DNA of 64,000 nucleotides from a gamma proteobacterium HdN1. Its GTDB lineage: Bacteria; Pseudomonadota; Gammaproteobacteria; Pseudomonadales; Ketobacteraceae. Position 1 is the stretch's first letter. Every line of letters begins with the position of its first letter. Below the pieces are notes generated by a model. The model saw nothing but the letters and a program-made list of their open reading frames with translations. It did no database searches and was not told the DNA's origin. Positions 8,566 to 17,077 of the stretch are shown piece by piece. The stretch is taken from NCBI GenBank assembly GCA_000198515.1, contig FP929140.1, forward strand, positions 4,066,527-4,130,526, in the 5' to 3' direction. The position numbers were made by a program, and so were the translations under genes.

Positions 8566-9990
8566 TCAAGGCGTCCAGTGAAGTAGTTTTGATGTGATAT
8601 TGGTGTTGGGATTGTTGTACTTATCTCCGTCGCAGTGTTCTACAACGGAATAAATGGAACGGCCTGGCAGCACCACAGAACCCTGATGGCCCGAATCGCA
8701 TGCGCCAGGCTGTATCGTTTCAGGTTTTGCGCAAGGCACAAGACGTTCACAGATATATAGCGCGCCACGCTGTTTGAAGGTACGCGTCTTAAACTGCGCA
8801 ACTCGCTTTTCGCTTGCACTGTAAAGGCTATATAAGGTGTCGTAGCGCTCCTCTCCTGTAAGGGTGAGACCAAGTTCAAGCTTAGCGTTAGCGTCGGCCT
8901 CGGTTCGAAGCAGCGGTCCATCCACAGCGACGTAGCTACGAGAAACGCTAACCAAGAGCTCGTTATCTGGAGTAATCTGTAACTCGTTCAGCGCTGGCAG
9001 TCCGTCGTAGGGTTTCATAAAATCGAGACTGGAGCACCATTGCTGCTCTAGGTTCCGGTCAAAAAAGCAGACGCCCTCGGAACCCCCGTAAGCGAAAAAT
9101 CCGTTGCTGATAGGAAGGATCCGCGTAGGCCAAGTAGTAATGTGGCCGGGGGGAACTTCTTGCAGTATATTTCCTGTCAAGCTGAGCCGCACTGCCTTCC
9201 CTTTATCATCGCTACTGTGAATAAAAGCAATCAAAGAATCATCTTCAACCGCTGGAGCGATAGCATTTACATAGACTGCCATTGGTTGATCATGGCGCTG
9301 GACGAGATTAAGGTTATTGTCCAGCTCAACGAACGCGGTGAGTTTTGAATTACTGTCTCGGATACCTACTACAAGCTGGATGTTTCCGTTGTTCAGAACC
9401 TGCACCAAGTTGGGAAAACTAAAATCCGGAAAGGTTGAGAACTTTTCTAGCTGTCCGTTCTTGTTTACCACGCCGACACCCGTCGCAAAAACTTTGTATC
9501 CGGTTTGGGGGGAATACATGGCGCTAGCAAATACCAGTTTTCCATCGTAGAAGCTCCCTTTAACGGCCATATATCTACTGTCTGGATTATTGCTATGCCA
9601 TTCGGAAACGCCGCCGCTACCAGCTAAATCTACATATAAGGCGAATAGCCCATCTGTTTTTGAGTCTTCGCCGTACACATAAAATTCATCGCCATTCCCG
9701 CGCACCAGCTTCAATGAGTGATACCCATCTGACTGAAGTGCGTAGGATTTCTGTTCCAGAATTTCGCCATCAAGATCAAGTTGCGTAATTAGCAGCTCTT
9801 TTTTTGGAGGCAATACTCTAACGTGGTACAAACTTTGCTGATCCTGTGCGGTAAGCAGAAACTCTTGCTGCCTGTTGCCTTCCGAATAGAGGTCTCGCTC
9901 CCAGTCAGGCATCAACCATGCGACACCACAGGCAAGCAATACAGAAACAAATATTCCCACTACCGACCATCGTAATTTTCTTGTTTTCAT
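8566..9990 (-). CDS. Unknown exported or membrane-anchored protein, probably beta-propeller
   Basis: 474 aa from the ATG at 9990 (AGGATGG stands eight bases before it; the ATG 12 bases upstream lacks a ribosome binding site). One N-terminal hydrophobic segment (VVGIFVSVLLACGVAWLM) serves as signal or anchor; its internal Cys is not a clean lipobox. The rest has repeating beta-rich stretches of the type GNIQLVVGIRD, DGKLVFASAMY and NELLVSVSRSYV, suggestive of a propeller. Paired cysteines (CERLVPCAK, GACDSG, EHCDGD) near the C-terminus suggest disulfides outside the cytoplasm. I do not recognise the family. Confidence 0.6.
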   Translation of the reverse strand: MKTRKLRWSVVGIFVSVLLACGVAWLMPDWERDLYSEGNRQQEFLLTAQDQQSLYHVRVLPPKKELLITQLDLDGEILEQKSYALQSDGYHSLKLVRGNGDEFYVYGEDSKTDGLFALYVDLAGSGGVSEWHSNNPDSRYMAVKGSFYDGKLVFASAMYSPQTGYKVFATGVGVVNKNGQLEKFSTFPDFSFPNLVQVLNNGNIQLVVGIRDSNSKLTAFVELDNNLNLVQRHDQPMAVYVNAIAPAVEDDSLIAFIHSSDDKGKAVRLSLTGNILQEVPPGHITTWPTRILPISNGFFAYGGSEGVCFFDRNLEQQWCSSLDFMKPYDGLPALNELQITPDNELLVSVSRSYVAVDGPLLRTEADANAKLELGLTLTGEERYDTLYSLYSASEKRVAQFKTRTFKQRGALYICERLVPCAKPETIQPGACDSGHQGSVVLPGRSIYSVVEHCDGDKYNNPNTNITSKLLHWTP

Positions 9991-10047
9991 TATTAAGACC
10001 ATCCTAATTGTCTACTCGACGAAGTCGGGATACTAGCATTGCCACTC

Positions 10048-10059
10048 GGGGGGGGGGGG
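10048..10059. repeat. G12 homopolymer tract
   Basis: Twelve consecutive G on the plus strand, 58-69 bases upstream of the ATG at 9990 and thus in the probable promoter or leader of that minus-strand gene. Tracts of this length slip readily during replication and can switch expression by changing promoter spacing. They are also error-prone in sequencing. Confidence 0.9.
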
Positions 10060-10113
10060 CGACTACGTCACATTTTTCACCCAACGCAACTTCCTCTCAC
10101 CGCATCGAAAGCC

Positions 10114-10148
10114 AAAAAAGGCCGGAGTAATCGACTCCGGCCTTTTTT
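10114..10148. terminator. Strong bidirectional intrinsic terminator
   Basis: GGCCGGAGT (10120-10128) pairs with ACTCCGGCC (10134-10142) around a 5-base loop, flanked by A6 on the left and T6 on the right. Either strand therefore ends in a U run. It terminates the DUF445 gene read from the right. Confidence 0.9.
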
Positions 10149-10207
10149 GGTTTGGGAAATGCTGTCGGTTGCTAAGCCGTAGTGCGCGGCTTAGGTTGAC
10201 ACACAGA

Positions 10208-11443
10208 TTAGGCGAAGCCCGTGATGAGCTGCAACCAGCCTGCGATTAGGCCAGTGACAGCACCAAGCACCAACAGAATCCATTCGTCTTCTTGGAAAGC
10301 GGGACGAAGCAGGGATTGAAATTCGCTAGGGGTGAGCATTTTCATGCGTTGCGCGAAAACCATCTGCAGCAGGGCGGCACGATCTTTGTTGAAGTCGTTT
10401 TCCTGAAGTGGTTCCATTGCCAATTGGGATGCGTGGTTCGCAAGTGTGTCTTTCAGTTCTGCATAGGCTTTGGGGCCGATACTGAGCTGGGCGGCAGTGC
10501 GCAGGCCCACGTCTTCTACCAGCGGGGTCAGGTGCTTGCGTATGAGTCGGTTGGTTTGGTCGGCGCGTGCGCCATTGAAGACTTCGTTCATAAAGTGCCC
10601 AACGGTGAGCATTTCGTGGGATGCGAGCTCCGCAAATTTGTCGGAAACTTCCATCTGCCTGCGCAAAAAGACCCCCTGGAATGTAAATGGCCCGATTTTT
10701 ACCGGGTTTACGGGGCGAAACACCATGGTGAGCGCCAGCCAGTTGGTCGCAAGACCGAGCACGGCTGCGTAGAGCGGTAACATCGCGTGGAGCGGAATGA
10801 AGTACCATAACACCATCTGGATGAATCCAAAGGTAAGGCCGATCCAGAAGCTGATGCGCACAATGAAGGCAAATTCGGCGTGGCCGACTTCTTTGAACAT
10901 GCGTACGATCAAGCTTTTATCGTTTTCCATCTGGGAGCAAACCATCTCGCGAACGTCGATCAGATCCTCGATGCGTTCGATCAGTTCATTGACCAAGCCA
11001 TCCAGCATATTGGGGAGCTGTTTGCGGGCGTGTGCGTAGACGCGCTGCTTGATCATGTTAGGTAGGTTTTCCCAGAACACTTCGTTGTGTTCTGACATCA
11101 CCTGATCGACGTATTCTTCGATGCGCGGATCAATGGAGCGGATCACGTGCCGGCCAATGGAGGCTGGCTCCATCAAGCGCAAGAAATCAGAAACCGACCC
11201 AAGTTTGTTGATGACCTGGTCTACGACGATACCGGACATTTTGCGGGCTTTGCTGGGCACAATCCCCTGCCAGCCAAGCCAAGGCTTGAAAAAACCCACA
11301 AACTCAAGCGGGTAAAACACCATTTGTAGCGCCATCCAGACGTGCGCCCAAGTGACGACAGCGGCGACGATCGGAATGCATATAAAGCCCCAGAAATCCG
11401 GACGCGCTCGAATCGTTTCCCAAAAAGCTATTACTACATCCAT
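10208..11443 (-). CDS. DUF445 family inner-membrane protein
   Basis: 411 aa. Hydrophobic segments lie at the N-terminus (FWGFICIPIVAAVVTWAHVW), in the middle (ISFWIGLTFGFIQMVLWYFI and LPLYAAVLGLATNWLALTMV) and at the C-terminus (WILLVLGAVTGLIAGWLQLI). Both the N-terminal VTWAHVWMALQMVFYPLEFVG and the middle TNWLALTMVFRPVNPVKIGP are the paired DUF445/YheB signatures, an internal repeat. AGAGGA precedes the ATG by six bases. Function is unknown; a membrane-organising role is assumed for the family. It is a single-gene unit ended by the terminator at 10114-10148. Confidence 0.85.
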   Translation of the reverse strand: MDVVIAFWETIRARPDFWGFICIPIVAAVVTWAHVWMALQMVFYPLEFVGFFKPWLGWQGIVPSKARKMSGIVVDQVINKLGSVSDFLRLMEPASIGRHVIRSIDPRIEEYVDQVMSEHNEVFWENLPNMIKQRVYAHARKQLPNMLDGLVNELIERIEDLIDVREMVCSQMENDKSLIVRMFKEVGHAEFAFIVRISFWIGLTFGFIQMVLWYFIPLHAMLPLYAAVLGLATNWLALTMVFRPVNPVKIGPFTFQGVFLRRQMEVSDKFAELASHEMLTVGHFMNEVFNGARADQTNRLIRKHLTPLVEDVGLRTAAQLSIGPKAYAELKDTLANHASQLAMEPLQENDFNKDRAALLQMVFAQRMKMLTPSEFQSLLRPAFQEDEWILLVLGAVTGLIAGWLQLITGFA

Positions 11444-11654
11444 GAGTTCCTCTTGAGCTTTATTGTCATAGTCGATTTTGGGCAGGCCACGATGCTAGGG
11501 CTTGCCTGTTCTGAAGGGGGGTGAATCAAAGCAAAAAGAACAGCGGGTCACGCGAAGTTGCAAAGCGTGTCACATCGTTGAAATACAGACAAGTAAGTTC
11601 TGTAACCAGTGTAAGTGAGTTCTGTAAAGAAGGTAGATTTATTCTGCTAACATA

Positions 11655-11683
11655 TTGAACACGTGGAGTGAATACGGCATAAT
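11655..11683 (+). promoter_or_regulatory. Sigma-70 promoter of the 4.5S RNA gene
   Basis: TTGAAC (11655-11660) and CATAAT (11678-11683) with a 17-bp spacer, followed by a GC-rich start region (GCGGCCCG), as in stable-RNA promoters. The predicted start is near 11690, a little upstream of the folded RNA. Confidence 0.75.
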
Positions 11684-11719
11684 CGCGGCCCGTTACCAAG
11701 CTACAGGGTAACGTCTCTA

Positions 11720-11831
11720 TGGTGGCCTCATCGGTCCCTCCGCAACGATAGCTTGTGAACCCCGCCAGGTCCGGAAGGAAGCAACGGTAGCTAGTGATTC
11801 GTGTGCCGGAGTGTGGCTGGTGGGGCTGCCT
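11720..11831 (+). ncRNA. ffs: Signal recognition particle 4.5S RNA
   Basis: The universal SRP domain IV sequence is present: GTCCGGAAGGAAGCAAC (from 11769) with the GGAA tetraloop and the partner strand CCGCCAGGTCCGG before it. The outer arms, GGTGGCCTCATCGGTCC and the complementary GGCTGGTGGGGCTGCC, close the long hairpin. It binds Ffh to target membrane proteins. Its place just upstream of dnaX is the same as in pseudomonads. Exact ends are approximate. Confidence 0.93.
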
Positions 11832-12017
11832 CTCCAATTCTGCTCTCCGTGCTTCTCTGCTTCTTATGCCGTCGAGGCTTCCCGTCTTGTAGTCTAGGCT
11901 TCTTGCCTTGTAACAGTAGCGATAAATCCAATCTCTTGCTAATGTACGCCATTCCTTTGCGCTCGCGATGTTGATCATGCGTGCCGGCTTCTTTTTGTTT
12001 GGTTGTGAGGTTTTTTC

Positions 12018-14027
12018 TTGAGCTATCAGGTGCTTGCTCGCAAGTGGCGGCCGCGGTCATTTTCAGAAATGGTAGGGCAGGAGCATGTGCTGCGCGCCAT
12101 GATCAATGCGCTGGATCAGCAGCGTTTGCACCACGCCTATTTGTTCACCGGAACGCGTGGTGTGGGAAAAACCACCATTGCGCGGATATTGGCCAAATCT
12201 CTGAATTGCGAAAAAGGGGTCACGAGCCAGCCGTGTGGCACTTGTAGTGCCTGTCGTGAGATTGACGAAGGGCGCTTTGTGGATCTGATCGAAGTGGACG
12301 CCGCTTCGCGTACCAAAGTCGAGGACACCCGCGAGTTGCTGGAAAACGTTCAGTACACCCCTACGCGCGGTCGTTATAAAGTGTATTTGATCGACGAAGT
12401 CCACATGCTTTCCGGCCACAGCTTTAATGCGCTGTTAAAAACCCTAGAAGAGCCGCCGGAGCACGTAAAATTTCTGCTTGCAACCACCGACCCGCAGAAA
12501 TTGCCGATTACGATTTTGTCGCGCTGCCTCCAATTTAGCTTAAAGGCGATGCTTCCTGAACGCATCGTCCAGCACCTCAAAAAAGTTCTGGCCGCAGAGC
12601 AGGTGGATTTTGAAGAACCCGCGCTTTGGGCTTTGGCGCGAGGTGCACAAGGAAGCATGCGCGATGCCATGAGCCTTACGGATCAAGCGATTGCGTTTGG
12701 GAATGGCAAAATTACTGAGCAAGAAGTCGCGGCGATGCTGGGTACGGTCGATCGCGATTGGGTCTGGCGGATTCTGGAACCGTTAGTGTCTCGCGATGAG
12801 GGCGGGCGTCAAGATGTAGCGTCCCTTTTTCAGGCGCTCCAAGCGCTTGCAGACCATGCGCCGGACTACAGCGAATTGCTGGGGAATATCTCTACCGCTT
12901 TGCACCGCATCACGGTTGCACAGATCTATCCTGATGCGGTGGATGACCACGAAGGCGACAAGCAAAAAGTACTGGCGCTGGCGGCGCAAATGAGCGCAGA
13001 AGACGTCCAACTTTACTACCAGATTGCCCTGAATGGACGCCGAGACTTGCCGCTTGCGCCGGAAGCGCGTACTGGATTTGAAATGGCGATTCTGCGAATG
13101 ATGCTGTTTCGGCCCGTAGAACCGGCACCGCCTTCCGCAAAATCAAGGCCGACAGAGAGAGGGGGCAGGGAGCCTAGCGCACAAGAGAAAAGGTTTACCG
13201 CAGAGCCTCAGGGCGCAGGGCGTTCACCGCAGGCATCCACACGAACGGCACAGGGTGGCTTTGGTAACGCACCTGCAGGTGTGCGTGGTGTCGCGCAAGG
13301 CGCTTCCTCGTCAGCGGCTCCTGCGCTTTCAAAGGCGTTTGGCGCGACCGCGCAAGCGCACCCTGGGCTTGCAGCTGCACCTTCCCAGACCGCTGTTCCC
13401 GCCCAAACTCTCGCGTCGGTTCAAACGTTGGCGCCAAGCGAAGCTGCCGTTGCCGCGCAAGGCGCCCCGCCGCGTGAGAATGTTGTGGAATTCAGTAGCC
13501 GCACCAAGAAACGGGTGGAGTCCGGCGGCGTAGAAGGCGAGCTAAGCTCCGCACCCAATCAGGGTCAGCAAGATTTGTGGTCAGATACGTTGGCGCGAAT
13601 GGAAATCACGGGGCCGGTACTAAATTTTGCGCGCAACTGCGCTTTAGAATCCGTGCAAAAAAGTGATGACGGCGCAGAGGTATGGCAGCTTTCGCTCAGT
13701 CCGAAACATGAATTTTTGCTGCAATCCCAGCGCCTTGCTGCCCTAGAGAACAAAGTGAGAGAAGCTTTGCAGCGGGCAGTAGTTCTAAATGTTTTGGTGC
13801 AGGAGCCTACGCACGAGACGCCCGATGTGCGCGCCGCAAGATACCGCAAGGAGCGGCAGCAACGGGCAGAGGCGATGTTTACCGAAGATCCCTTTGTAAA
13901 AGGCATGATGCGGGAATTTGGCGCCGTTTTGGAGCGCCATTCTATTGCACCGCTAGATGACGGAGATACCGAGCAGGGCGAAACGCCTCGCCATGACAAG
14001 CACCCCCATGACAAGCCTCCCCACTAG
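12018..14027 (+). CDS. dnaX: DNA polymerase III subunits tau (and perhaps gamma)
   Basis: 669 aa clamp-loader ATPase. It starts at TTG 12018 (GTGAGG seven bases upstream) with MSYQVLARKWRPRSFSEMVG, the standard DnaX opening. Walker A is GTRGVGKTTIAR, followed by a four-Cys zinc module (CEKGVTSQPCGTCSACREI) and Walker B LIDEVHMLS. The arginine-finger/sensor region is LSRCLQFSLK. After residue 370 comes an Ala/Pro/Gln-rich linker, then the tau C-terminal domain that contacts DnaB and polymerase alpha. The classic A AAA AAG frameshift signal is not present in the right phase. The gene is followed by ybaB and recR as usual. Confidence 0.97.
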   Translation: MSYQVLARKWRPRSFSEMVGQEHVLRAMINALDQQRLHHAYLFTGTRGVGKTTIARILAKSLNCEKGVTSQPCGTCSACREIDEGRFVDLIEVDAASRTKVEDTRELLENVQYTPTRGRYKVYLIDEVHMLSGHSFNALLKTLEEPPEHVKFLLATTDPQKLPITILSRCLQFSLKAMLPERIVQHLKKVLAAEQVDFEEPALWALARGAQGSMRDAMSLTDQAIAFGNGKITEQEVAAMLGTVDRDWVWRILEPLVSRDEGGRQDVASLFQALQALADHAPDYSELLGNISTALHRITVAQIYPDAVDDHEGDKQKVLALAAQMSAEDVQLYYQIALNGRRDLPLAPEARTGFEMAILRMMLFRPVEPAPPSAKSRPTERGGREPSAQEKRFTAEPQGAGRSPQASTRTAQGGFGNAPAGVRGVAQGASSSAAPALSKAFGATAQAHPGLAAAPSQTAVPAQTLASVQTLAPSEAAVAAQGAPPRENVVEFSSRTKKRVESGGVEGELSSAPNQGQQDLWSDTLARMEITGPVLNFARNCALESVQKSDDGAEVWQLSLSPKHEFLLQSQRLAALENKVREALQRAVVLNVLVQEPTHETPDVRAARYRKERQQRAEAMFTEDPFVKGMMREFGAVLERHSIAPLDDGDTEQGETPRHDKHPHDKPPH

Positions 14028-14128
14028 AGTCGAAATCACGGTCGATTCAGTACGGTGATTGGTTTTGTGCGGTGATTGGATTTGGTACAACGATTTGGTT
14101 TTTGTAGAACAATACGAGGAGTACAGCG

Positions 14129-14452
14129 ATGAAAGGTCAATTGGGAGACTTGATGCGTCAAGCGCAAAAAGTCCAAGAGCAAATGCAAAAGATGCAGGAA
14201 GAGCTTGCGCACGCAGAAGTCATCGGCGAATCCGGTGCTGGCTTGGTGAAAATCGTGATGAACGGCCGGCACGATGTAAAGCGCGTTACCATTGATCCGA
14301 GCCTGCTGAGTGAAGATAAGGAGATGCTCGAAGATCTCGTTGCGGCTGCGTTTAACGATGCGGTGCACAAAGCGGAAGAATACAGCCAAGCGAAAGTCGC
14401 AGGGGTCACTTCTGGTATGGGAATCCCCCCCGGCTTTAAGATGCCGTTCTAA
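14129..14452 (+). CDS. ybaB: YbaB/EbfC nucleoid-associated protein
   Basis: 107 aa, full length for the family. [20 protein letters not shown] starts an N-terminal helix, [20 protein letters not shown] forms the central sheet and [10 protein letters not shown] the conserved end. The dimer binds DNA. GAGGAG lies eight bases upstream of the ATG. It stands between dnaX and recR, five bases before recR, in the usual operon. The 101 bases before it hold near-repeats of CGGTGATTGG. Confidence 0.95.
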   Translation: MKGQLGDLMRQAQKVQEQMQKMQEELAHAEVIGESGAGLVKIVMNGRHDVKRVTIDPSLLSEDKEMLEDLVAAAFNDAVHKAEEYSQAKVAGVTSGMGIPPGFKMPF

Positions 14453-14456
14453 TCTG

Positions 14457-15053
14457 ATGCGATTGAGCCCTGCCATTGCGCGCCTTGTGGATGCGCTACG
14501 CCAACTGCCGGGCGTTGGCCCGAAATCGGCCCAGCGAATGGCGCTGTTCTTGCTGGAACGTAATCGTAGAGCCGCTGCAAACCTTGCCGATGCCTTGCAG
14601 AATGCGCTTGCAACGGTGAGGCGCTGCCGCCAGTGCCGTTTACTGTGCGAGAACGAGTTGTGTGAAATTTGCGCGCATTCAGAGAGGGATCATTCGCTTC
14701 TATGCGTGGTTGAATCGCCTGCGGATGTCTTTGCGATTGAGCAATCGGGCGCGTTTCGAGGTGTGTACTTCGTGCTTTCGGGGCGACTCTCGCCGCTGGA
14801 TGGGATTGGGCCTGAGCAGCTAGGTTTGGTGGATTTACAGGCGCGTTTGGCGAATGGCGGGATCAATGAGTTGATTTTAGCCACCAGCGCGACGCTTGAA
14901 GGCGAAGCGACGGCCTTTTATCTCTCCGAAATGGCGAACGAAGCAGGCATCACTGCAACGCGTATTGCGCAGGGAGTGCCGATTGGCGGTGAGCTTGAGC
15001 AGGTGGATAGCCACACGCTAAGCCTTGCGCTTGCTGGGCGCAAACGCCTGTAG
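14457..15053 (+). CDS. recR: Recombination mediator protein RecR
   Basis: 198 aa. The ATG at 14457 is four bases after the ybaB stop; it gives the standard N-terminus [20 protein letters not shown] with the helix-hairpin-helix [13 protein letters not shown]. The zinc finger is C-X2-C-X8-C-X2-C ([16 protein letters not shown]). The toprim domain follows with [15 protein letters not shown] and [17 protein letters not shown]. RecR with RecF/RecO loads RecA on gapped DNA. No clear ribosome binding site, so translation is probably coupled to ybaB. Confidence 0.97.
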   Translation: MRLSPAIARLVDALRQLPGVGPKSAQRMALFLLERNRRAAANLADALQNALATVRRCRQCRLLCENELCEICAHSERDHSLLCVVESPADVFAIEQSGAFRGVYFVLSGRLSPLDGIGPEQLGLVDLQARLANGGINELILATSATLEGEATAFYLSEMANEAGITATRIAQGVPIGGELEQVDSHTLSLALAGRKRL

Positions 15054-15060
15054 CGATAGT

Positions 15061-15108
15061 CGCTTGGTCGTGTCTACGCTTGGTCGAACCTACGCTTAGT
15101 CGAACCTA
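15061..15108. repeat. 16-bp tandem repeat, three copies, after recR
   Basis: Units 15061-15076, 15077-15092 and 15093-15108, of the form CGCTTGGTCGAACCTA with a few changes. They lie between the recR stop and the convergent HD-domain gene. One of many short tandem repeats in this window. Confidence 0.9.
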
Positions 15109-15119
15109 AGTGTACGCGG

Positions 15120-15728
15120 TTATTCAATTCGCTTCGTTAGATTGATGCGTGCTTGTGCTTCGTAGTGCGCCCTGAAGTGCTGCGTACAATAGATGTTTGG
15201 GCGTTCAAGGAAGGATTGAAGCACCTTTTTGCGCTTCATTCTGTAGAGGATGCTCGGTACCCAACTGTATTCGGCTCGTACCTGTTTGTCGTACTCGGCA
15301 AAACGCTGGGGCGACGCTCCAAGGATCGCAAGATCAATATCTACGAGTAGCTGTTCATCCGGCAGAATCGGCGTTGCATCGTGCCGAGTGGCCATAATCA
15401 ATTCTTCAATGCGCCGAAGTGTCGCCGGAGTTGCCTTGCAGGGTGTGAGCGCTCGGATTGCCCAATCAGCGCTTTGGCGTTCATTGTTGGCTCCGCGCAC
15501 ATCGTATACGGCGTCATGAAACCAGAGCGCGATCGCGACTTCCCCTGGGTGCTCCGCTAGGCCGCGTACCTGCTCGAAATGGGCGAGGCACTCGATCAGA
15601 TGTTGCTGGGAATGGTAGTGCCGTTGAGGTTCTTGGTAGGCAGTGGAGAGCTGCTCATATAAACCTTCGGGCGCATTAAGTTCGAGATCTATCCAAGTTT
15701 GATTCCAAGATGGATCCAGAATGGTCAT
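15120..15728 (-). CDS. HD-domain phosphohydrolase-like protein
   Basis: 202 aa from the ATG at 15728; an upstream extension to 15833 would overlap the promoter region and has no family support. The metal-site residues are HYHSQQHLIECL (first His), ALWFHDAVYDV (HD) and a later ATRHDAT (His) with LLVDIDLAILGA (Asp). This is the family of predicted metal-dependent HD hydrolases with the N-terminal pattern RxYHxxxHI. A GAGGAA lies upstream at rather long spacing. The substrate is unknown; nucleotides are usual for the superfamily. It is divergent from the acyl-CoA dehydrogenase gene. Confidence 0.85.
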   Translation of the reverse strand: MTILDPSWNQTWIDLELNAPEGLYEQLSTAYQEPQRHYHSQQHLIECLAHFEQVRGLAEHPGEVAIALWFHDAVYDVRGANNERQSADWAIRALTPCKATPATLRRIEELIMATRHDATPILPDEQLLVDIDLAILGASPQRFAEYDKQVRAEYSWVPSILYRMKRKKVLQSFLERPNIYCTQHFRAHYEAQARINLTKRIE

Positions 15729-15844
15729 ATTGTTTGCTTGTTTCCTCGGGATCGGTGAGGTGCAGTGTAATTCATTGCTTTCGATCTTGCTAACCAAGCA
15801 AGCGCTTGGTACAGTTTTGAGCCAGCCAACCACGGAGCGAGCTC

Positions 15845-16993
15845 ATGACTTCTTATACACAGTATTTTGGTGAAACCCAGCAGATCATTCGGCAAAGTGT
15901 CGCTCAGTACGTCAAAAAGGAGATCACGCCTCACGTTGAGGCATGGGAAGAAGCAGGTGAGATTCCGCGCGACTTGTACCTCAAGGCAGGGGCAACGGGC
16001 TTGCTCGGCATTGGTCATCCTGCGGAGTACGGCGGGACGGGCACCGATGATGTGTTCTCCAAGATTGCGGTGAGCGAGGAATTGATGCGGTGTGGTGCGG
16101 GGGGCGTGGTGGCCAGCCTTGGATCTTTGGACATTGGCCTTCCGCCGGTTTGGAAGTGGGGTTCGGCGGAGCTGAAAGAGCGCATCTGCCCAGCAGTTTT
16201 GCGCGGCGAGAAAGTGCAGGCGCTGGCAATTACGGAGCCGAGCGGCGGTTCTGACGTTGCCCGCCTAAAAACCCGCGCGGTCAGGGAAGGTGATTACTAC
16301 CGTGTAACTGGCAGCAAGACCTTTATCACCAGCGGGTATTACGCGGATTACTATACGGTGGCGGTTAGGACTGGGAGCGAAGGCTATGGCGGAATTAGTC
16401 TTTTATTGATCGAAAAGGGAACGCTCGGTTTCAGCGTTGGCCGTAAGCTTAAAAAAATGGGGTGGTGGGCGAGCGATACGGCAGAGCTGTTTTTTGACGA
16501 CTGCAAAGTGCCTGTCGCGAATCTGATTGGCGCAGAAAACATGGGCTTTTACGCCATCATGTCCAACTTCCAGATGGAGCGGTTAAACCTCGCGGTGATG
16601 GCCTATATGACCGCCCAACTCGCGCTCGAAGAAAGTCTACGCTACGTGCATGAGCGTGAAGCCTTCGGGAAACCGCTAGCGAAGTTTCAAGTGCTGCGCC
16701 ATAAGCTAGCGGAGATGGCCACGAAGGTGGAAGTCGCGAAGGAATACACTTGGCGAATTGCTGCACGAATCCAAGCGGGGGATAGCGTGGTGAAAGAGAT
16801 TTCGATGGCCAAGAACTTTGCAACCAGTGTCAGTGATTATGTGACTTACGAGGCGGTGCAGATTTTTGGCGGCATGGGCTTTATGCGCGAAACCTTGGTG
16901 GAGCGTTTGTATCGTGACAACCGGATCCTTGCGATTGGCGGTGGAACCGCAGAAATCATGAATGAGGTGATCGCCAAGCAGTTGGGTTTGTAA
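15845..16993 (+). CDS. Acyl-CoA dehydrogenase
   Basis: 382 aa FAD enzyme for alpha-beta dehydrogenation of an acyl-CoA. Signatures are ALAITEPSGGSDVARLKT (FAD-binding) and IFGGMGFMRETLVERLYRD near the end. At the usual MCAD catalytic position the sequence reads IGGGTAEIMNE, without Glu. A Glu at 245 in NFQMERLNL fits the alternative base used by long-chain and isovaleryl-CoA dehydrogenases, so it is expected to be active. Pseudomonas also has an acyl-CoA dehydrogenase after recR. Electrons would reach quinone through ETF and the ETF-QO encoded at 1526-3190. Confidence 0.93.
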   Translation: MTSYTQYFGETQQIIRQSVAQYVKKEITPHVEAWEEAGEIPRDLYLKAGATGLLGIGHPAEYGGTGTDDVFSKIAVSEELMRCGAGGVVASLGSLDIGLPPVWKWGSAELKERICPAVLRGEKVQALAITEPSGGSDVARLKTRAVREGDYYRVTGSKTFITSGYYADYYTVAVRTGSEGYGGISLLLIEKGTLGFSVGRKLKKMGWWASDTAELFFDDCKVPVANLIGAENMGFYAIMSNFQMERLNLAVMAYMTAQLALEESLRYVHEREAFGKPLAKFQVLRHKLAEMATKVEVAKEYTWRIAARIQAGDSVVKEISMAKNFATSVSDYVTYEAVQIFGGMGFMRETLVERLYRDNRILAIGGGTAEIMNEVIAKQLGL

Positions 16994-17077
16994 ATCGCGC
17001 CACGTTTCACTTGCTTGGAAACATCGGTATACTGACGCTTCAATTGGGTAACCATTAGCGGGCTTGCGGTTGGCGGT

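Noticed and set aside
13654-13662. A6 followed by GTGATGAC in dnaX as a possible programmed frameshift for the gamma subunit
   Set aside because: The run reads CAA AAA AGT in the gene's frame, so the required A AAA AAG heptamer is out of phase and no strong downstream hairpin is obvious. A single-codon slip would meet TGA at once, but the evidence is too weak to call gamma.
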